This document shows positions 59,886 to 64,000 of a stretch of DNA of 64,000 nucleotides, one piece after another (position 1 is the first letter of the stretch; each line of letters starts with the position of its first letter). Source of the stretch: Mastigias papua. Lineage: Eukaryota; Cnidaria; Scyphozoa; Rhizostomeae; Mastigiidae. The DNA lies in the NCBI GenBank assembly GCA_964019165.1, contig OZ025280.1, forward strand, positions 8,302,428 through 8,366,427, given 5' to 3'. Below the pieces are notes generated by a model. That model saw only the letters and a program-made list of their open reading frames with translations, did no database searches and was not told the DNA's origin. The translations under genes were made by a program, and so were the position numbers.

Positions 59886-60955
59886 ATTCAATATGCTGAT
59901 GAATGTGAGGCATATGGGAAAAAGTAAATTCTTTTGAAAGGGAAGGGTGTAGATCATCCTAACTTACATTCTCTTTAAGTTGTAAATATTGTGCCTGACC
60001 GTCAATTAAGTCATCAGTGTTAAAGACGTCGTACCATTGACATAAACGAACTTGCCTAGATAGATAAGTATAAGCCCAAGGCTACTATTTTGAAGCTGGC
60101 AATTTTGGCGCGAAACTATAGCGAAGGATTCTGACGACATTTCACAAGGCAATAAGAGGCTAGAGAGAGATGGCAGATTTTGTAAAACTATTAAGTACGT
60201 AGGAAAAGTTAGAACTTCCCATATGAAGAAAGGTTGCAGTTCGTGTTTTGAAAAAAAATTGGTTACTTATATATGAAAATTGGTTGCAGTCATTCCACTG
60301 CATGAACGATCTATAGGAATTTTGCATCCAATGGTGGTAGGCCTATCATGAAAAATAGAAGGACATGTCATCTTAAAGAAGGTAGATAGAAAATTGAGCT
60401 GAATAAATTGCCGTGAAACAAGACAGTTATGGTATTCTACTATTCATACCATCATCTCTAAGGTTTCGTGATTCAAAGGCACTTCATCGCTAGTTTCAGA
60501 TTCGAAAGTTATGCGAAAGTACATTCATGAACAAAATTCAGACCTATTTTCTCCCTGAAAAACTGACAGTATCATCTTTAGTAGGCAAACAGACTTGTTG
60601 GACAATCAATAGAACATTAAAAAGACGTAATTCTGGTTATGAATGCCGTATTCGCCTTATGATACAGTGATGACTTGGCGAAGAATGGCCATGGTCATAT
60701 TTTCTACGTTTTGTCTTGTAAGTTTCAAAAATAATTTGAAGTAATGCTCTAAGACTAAATTGGGTCAGAGGATATTAACAAATGGGATCTATGCGATTAT
60801 AAAGTGGATACCAAAAAAGGCATATCGAATTCAGGTGCTGATATGACAGCTAATCTTAGCTATTTCGTAAATTAAACCTTCCAAGCCCTCAGCTGTGATG
60901 TACAAAGCCTAAATTTTAGGATTATGTATGAAAGCCTCAGTCTGTTTCGCAGTGT
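59886..60955. other. ORC5 intron stretch, no recognised feature
   Basis: Upstream of the LINE endonuclease start. No clear 5' end of that LINE and no other gene seen. Confidence 0.4.
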
Positions 60956-60959
60956 GCAC

Positions 60960-61165
60960 ATTAATAAATAAGTTATCGTCGTTTTAACAGTTAAAGGTGG
61001 TTGAGGAAGGGCTTCTTGTATATATATGGTAAACAATGGGCGCTGCTCCATATGTTGAATATCTTGGAACAAATTCACTTTCCCAGCTTAGGGTCCCGAG
61101 GTCAATGTAAAATGTACTTACGAGGCTACAGTCAAAAGCTCGTCTCTGTAAATGAACGTAAACTT
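60960..61165 (-). repeat. Dispersed repeat, inverted partner of 51,270-51,470
   Basis: Minus-strand copy of the same repeat. The two lie near opposite ends of the ORC5 intron. A short + strand open frame here (61,001-61,204) is not convincing as a gene. Confidence 0.7.
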
Positions 61166-61508
61166 TTTCAGGGCCAAAAGTTGTCAGTAGTGATTTTGTC
61201 ATAGAAATTAGGCTTCAAAATGGCCTTAGAATGAAGTAGGTAAAAAATGGAAGCATCTTATTCGCTAATAATTTGATGTAAACTAACCCGCTGATAGGTC
61301 AAGAACAAAATGTAGTTGTGTTTTCAACATCTGACTTAAGAACATTTCATAAAATATTCCCATTCTCAAGGTTCTTTCTGGTCCATTGGTAATCGCACGC
61401 TGCAACCCCTATTCTGATTTATTTTTGAAATGCCGCAGAAATAGAGTTTGCATTCCATAACTTCTAGAACATTAAAACATAGAACAAAAAACGTAGTTAC
61501 CAACTTAC

Positions 61509-61691
61509 CAGTTAACTTGCCATGAGGTATATAACTTTTGATTGAGGTTTTTGTTCTCTTGCTCATCTTGCCTTGGGTTACTTTACAGAAAAACCTTCGA
61601 TCAGTACGAGCTGGATTATTTGATGCTAAGAAAGCGGCGATTAGTAAGTATTTTGATAGAAATGGAAGTTCCAATGCCACTCTCGCTTTAT
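61509..61691 (-). CDS. ORC5: ORC5 penultimate coding exon
   Basis: Between TTTTGCAG and GTAAGT, 183 nt encode [34 protein letters not shown], then a basic linker [20 protein letters not shown]. Human ORC5 has the same [26 protein letters not shown] block before its C-terminal domain. Earlier exons lie beyond the right part of the window; none were found among the LINE sequence at 61.8-64 kb. Only about the last 140 residues of the protein (usual length about 435) are present here. Confidence 0.92.
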
Positions 61692-61859
61692 CTGCAAAAG
61701 AACAAGTTGAACTATTGTTAGAATAGGAATGCTTTCAGTAAAAGAGTACTGTGCACATAATCTGAAAGAGCTGATGCCGACAATAATAGATATTGAATAA
61801 ATAATCATTTATATTACAATGTATAAAACATCCCAATCAAGGTAAAACACAGAAAAACT

Positions 61860-62504
61860 AGCGCCCTCGAATGCCTTGCGGAGGTCTGTAGCATAAGATA
61901 CACGTCGAGCAGTAGGCCAGTTGCTGGCAATCTGGGCAACCAACAGCAAATATGTACCTATTGTGTACATTCGAGAGACTAGGGCGGTAAAGGGGGGTCA
62001 TGGCTATTCTGCCTTCCAAAGCTGAAGGCACAGGAACTCTCTAATATACAGAATCTTATATGTAGCCACATATTACCTCTATAATCATTGGTGAGGTCTC
62101 AAGGGCTCTAGAAGATTAGTACATTTCACAGGTAGAAGCGTAGAACCAAAGTCTCTACCCTGGTACTGGTGTCCCTATCCCAGCTACACCTCACGCGTCA
62201 TACAAAGCCTCCGGGTGCAGAAGACCATCCGAGTGTGGTGAAGAACCACATCCTACACGAGATGAGACTGTTTTACACTTAACACGGCCGATCTAGAGGA
62301 GTAAACCTCGACTTAAAATCCCACTATTGGCAACAAGATAGCGGAGGATGTCTCTGGCAGAGGAACGTTTTAGTCAATGGCAGAGCATTGCTATCTGTAT
62401 TTGGAAGAATTTGTCAAAATCAACGGATAGCGGTGACTTAGCAACCACTGCAGGAAATGTAGTTTTAAGGGGGCGGCTTTTCCCAACAGCCTCTAAGAAA
62501 TAAC
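61860..62504 (+). mobile_element. Probable 5' untranslated region of an RTE-like LINE
   Basis: GC-richer than its surroundings and leads without a break into endonuclease-coding sequence. It begins near GCGCCCTCGAATGCC. No promoter motif could be assigned. The boundary is a guess. Confidence 0.35.
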
Positions 62505-64000
62505 ATGGAAATGTTAAACAGAAATAGTAAAAACCTTGGCAAAAGGGGTGGCAATGCCGAACAGCTCATCAGTCCGGCCCGGTGGATGGATTGTGCCCCA
62601 GCAGGTAGACATGCAGTATCACCCAGTGACTGCTCGAAAATATCTACATGGAATGTGAGGTGCTTAAATCATGCTGGCAAAACATGCAAAAGTTGCTAAA
62701 GAAACGGTAAGAATGAATAAAGGTGTACTGGGAGTATCAGAGACATTCTGGAATGATACAAAAGATTCTAGATATCATTTATCCAATGAGGAAGATTCTA
62801 GGCTCATCTTTGAAAGAGCGAATGAACACAGGAAAAGCGTTTCTTTTGTAATGAGAGGCATTGCCAAGGATAGCCTTACAAATTACAGTTTGAAATCTGA
62901 AAGAATAATAATAGTTTGATTATCACCAAAACCCAAAAACCTTCTCATTTGTCAAATCTACTCACCAACTGCAAAAGATTCAGATGAAGAGTTTGAAACA
63001 TTTTATGAAGAAGTAGAACATGCAATAAATGAAACAAAAAGTGGAATGACATAGTTAAAGTAATGGGGGATGCCAAGATCGGACAAGGAAAACAAGGTGA
63101 AATGGTATGACTGTGCGGACTAGGAGAAAGGAATGAGAGAGGGGAAAGTTTAGCAGAGCTCTGCATGAGCAAAAATTTAAAGGTTTGCAATACGTGGTTC
63201 GAAAAGAGAGAAAATTCAAAACACAATTGGTCAGCCTCAGATGGAAAAACGACAAATCAAATAGACTACATAAACAAAAGATATCGTAATAGTGTAAAAA
63301 CGAACGCTAAGGCCCGGTCAGGCGCGGATTGTGGGTCAGATCATAATCCAGTTGTTAAAAATACCACAACAACACAACAACACTTAAAAGAGTAAACAAG
63401 AACAAATTTTCAAGAAAAAAGTGGAATGTTTCCAAGCCTGACAGTGAAACAATCAAAGAGAAATACAAGATAGAAAGTGAGAGATTAATTAATGCAAACG
63501 ATCATGGGAAAAACGTTGATGAATTCTGGAACAAGCTTAAGGAGTGTCTTAGTAAAGCAGCTGATATAGTTTGCGGCAAAAGAAAACATACAACGAAACA
63601 AAGCTGGGTCACTGCAGAAATATAGGACAAACTGGAAGAATGGAAGTGAGATGAAGAAAAATACAGGAGTTTATCCAAAACTACAAAGAAAATGAGTAGA
63701 AAAGCCAAAGATGACTACTATAATAAAATTTGCAATGAGATTGAATCACTCGATAAAACATATAGCCCAAAAATGACCAAAAAGTCACACAACTTAGACC
63801 TAGACAGTTGCAGTCAGAAGAGAGTGTGAAGAATAACGATGGAAAAGTGCTTTTTGATGAAAAAGTTATCTTAGAAAGGTGGGTAGAATACATTGGAGAG
63901 TTATATTCAGATGAGAGATCGGGCAAAAGTACAGATACGAATAGCATATATGATACTGTATACATCTCAGAAATGGAAGTAAGGGAAACCATCATTAAGC
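62505..64000 (+). pseudogene. RTE-like LINE: endonuclease domain and linker, cut by the window edge
   Basis: Successive frames give ISTWNVRCLNHAGKT (opening strand of AP-like endonucleases), then LGVSETFW (position of the catalytic Glu), NTWFEKRENSKHNW, NQIDYI and SGADCGSDHNPVV (final SDH catalytic motif). Between 63,840 and 64,000 a block reading ILERWVEYIGELYSDERSGK is the usual segment preceding the RT domain in RTE-like ORFs. Several frameshifts and stops (near 62,697, 62,919 and 63,395) show decay. The RT should follow just past the window end. The LGVSE/SDHNPV pattern is what databases often label craniofacial development protein 2-like. Confidence 0.78.

Noticed and set aside
62560..62580. 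CTGATGA on the minus strand near the RTE-like LINE start
   Set aside because: A stem II-like hairpin follows, but the next bases are ATTG instead of GAAA, and no stems I or III are apparent.

Overview
This is a window of metazoan nuclear DNA: AT-rich, with multi-exon genes that have canonical GT-AG introns and dense mobile-element debris. I could assemble three conserved animal genes by hand, all on the minus strand. They are a LARGE-type xylosyl/glucuronyltransferase (22 coding exons, 27,369 down to 3,696, 719 aa), a BLTP3-type (UHRF1BP1/SHIP164) chorein lipid-transfer protein (10 coding exons, 48,310 down to 36,131, 1,585 aa), and the last two coding exons of ORC5 (61,691-61,509 and 50,359-50,112; the gene continues beyond the right edge). 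Every junction I used is GT-AG and keeps frame. The element content (Tc1/mariner, RTE-like and CR1/jockey-like LINEs, Penelope-like fragments, TA-flanked MITEs, long TA/GAT/GT microsatellites) suggests a marine invertebrate, possibly a cnidarian. The species cannot be fixed from sequence alone.

Layout. 1-3,600: intergenic DNA with a 918-bp TA-flanked MITE and a decayed Tc1-like transposase. 3,696-27,369: LARGE, with introns holding microsatellites, a 36-bp minisatellite touching a 30-nt exon, several LINE pieces, an RT-coding LINE with a GAT tail, and a well-formed hammerhead ribozyme motif antisense to the gene. 27,370-36,130: intergenic DNA with a MITE, a CR1-like LINE with an ATT tail, a second RT fragment and a small MITE. 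36,131-48,310: BLTP3, whose introns hold a hairpin MITE, a purine-rich stretch and a Penelope-like 3' end with a hammerhead-like core. 48,311-50,111: gap with an ATC array and a hAT-like fragment. 50,112-64,000: ORC5 3' end with an 11.1-kb intron full of nested transposons, then the 5' half of an RTE-like LINE cut by the window edge.

The most interesting structures are in the mobile fraction. (1) A hammerhead motif at 22,624-22,709 has both conserved core boxes and three plausible stems. (2) One jockey/CR1-like LINE (59,885 to 54,215, minus) is interrupted by two DNA transposons. Each sits exactly at a duplicated TA, and the LINE reading frame continues across each junction once the insert is subtracted. 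(3) One of those inserts is a 3.35-kb Tc1-like composite bounded by two identical 277-bp direct repeats, each itself a miniature element with both inverted ends. Its transposase has lost the first catalytic aspartate.

LARGE (Golgi glycan polymerase), BLTP3 (membrane-contact lipid transport) and ORC5 (replication licensing) have unrelated jobs. Nothing here suggests an operon-like or co-regulated set; they are neighbours on one strand.
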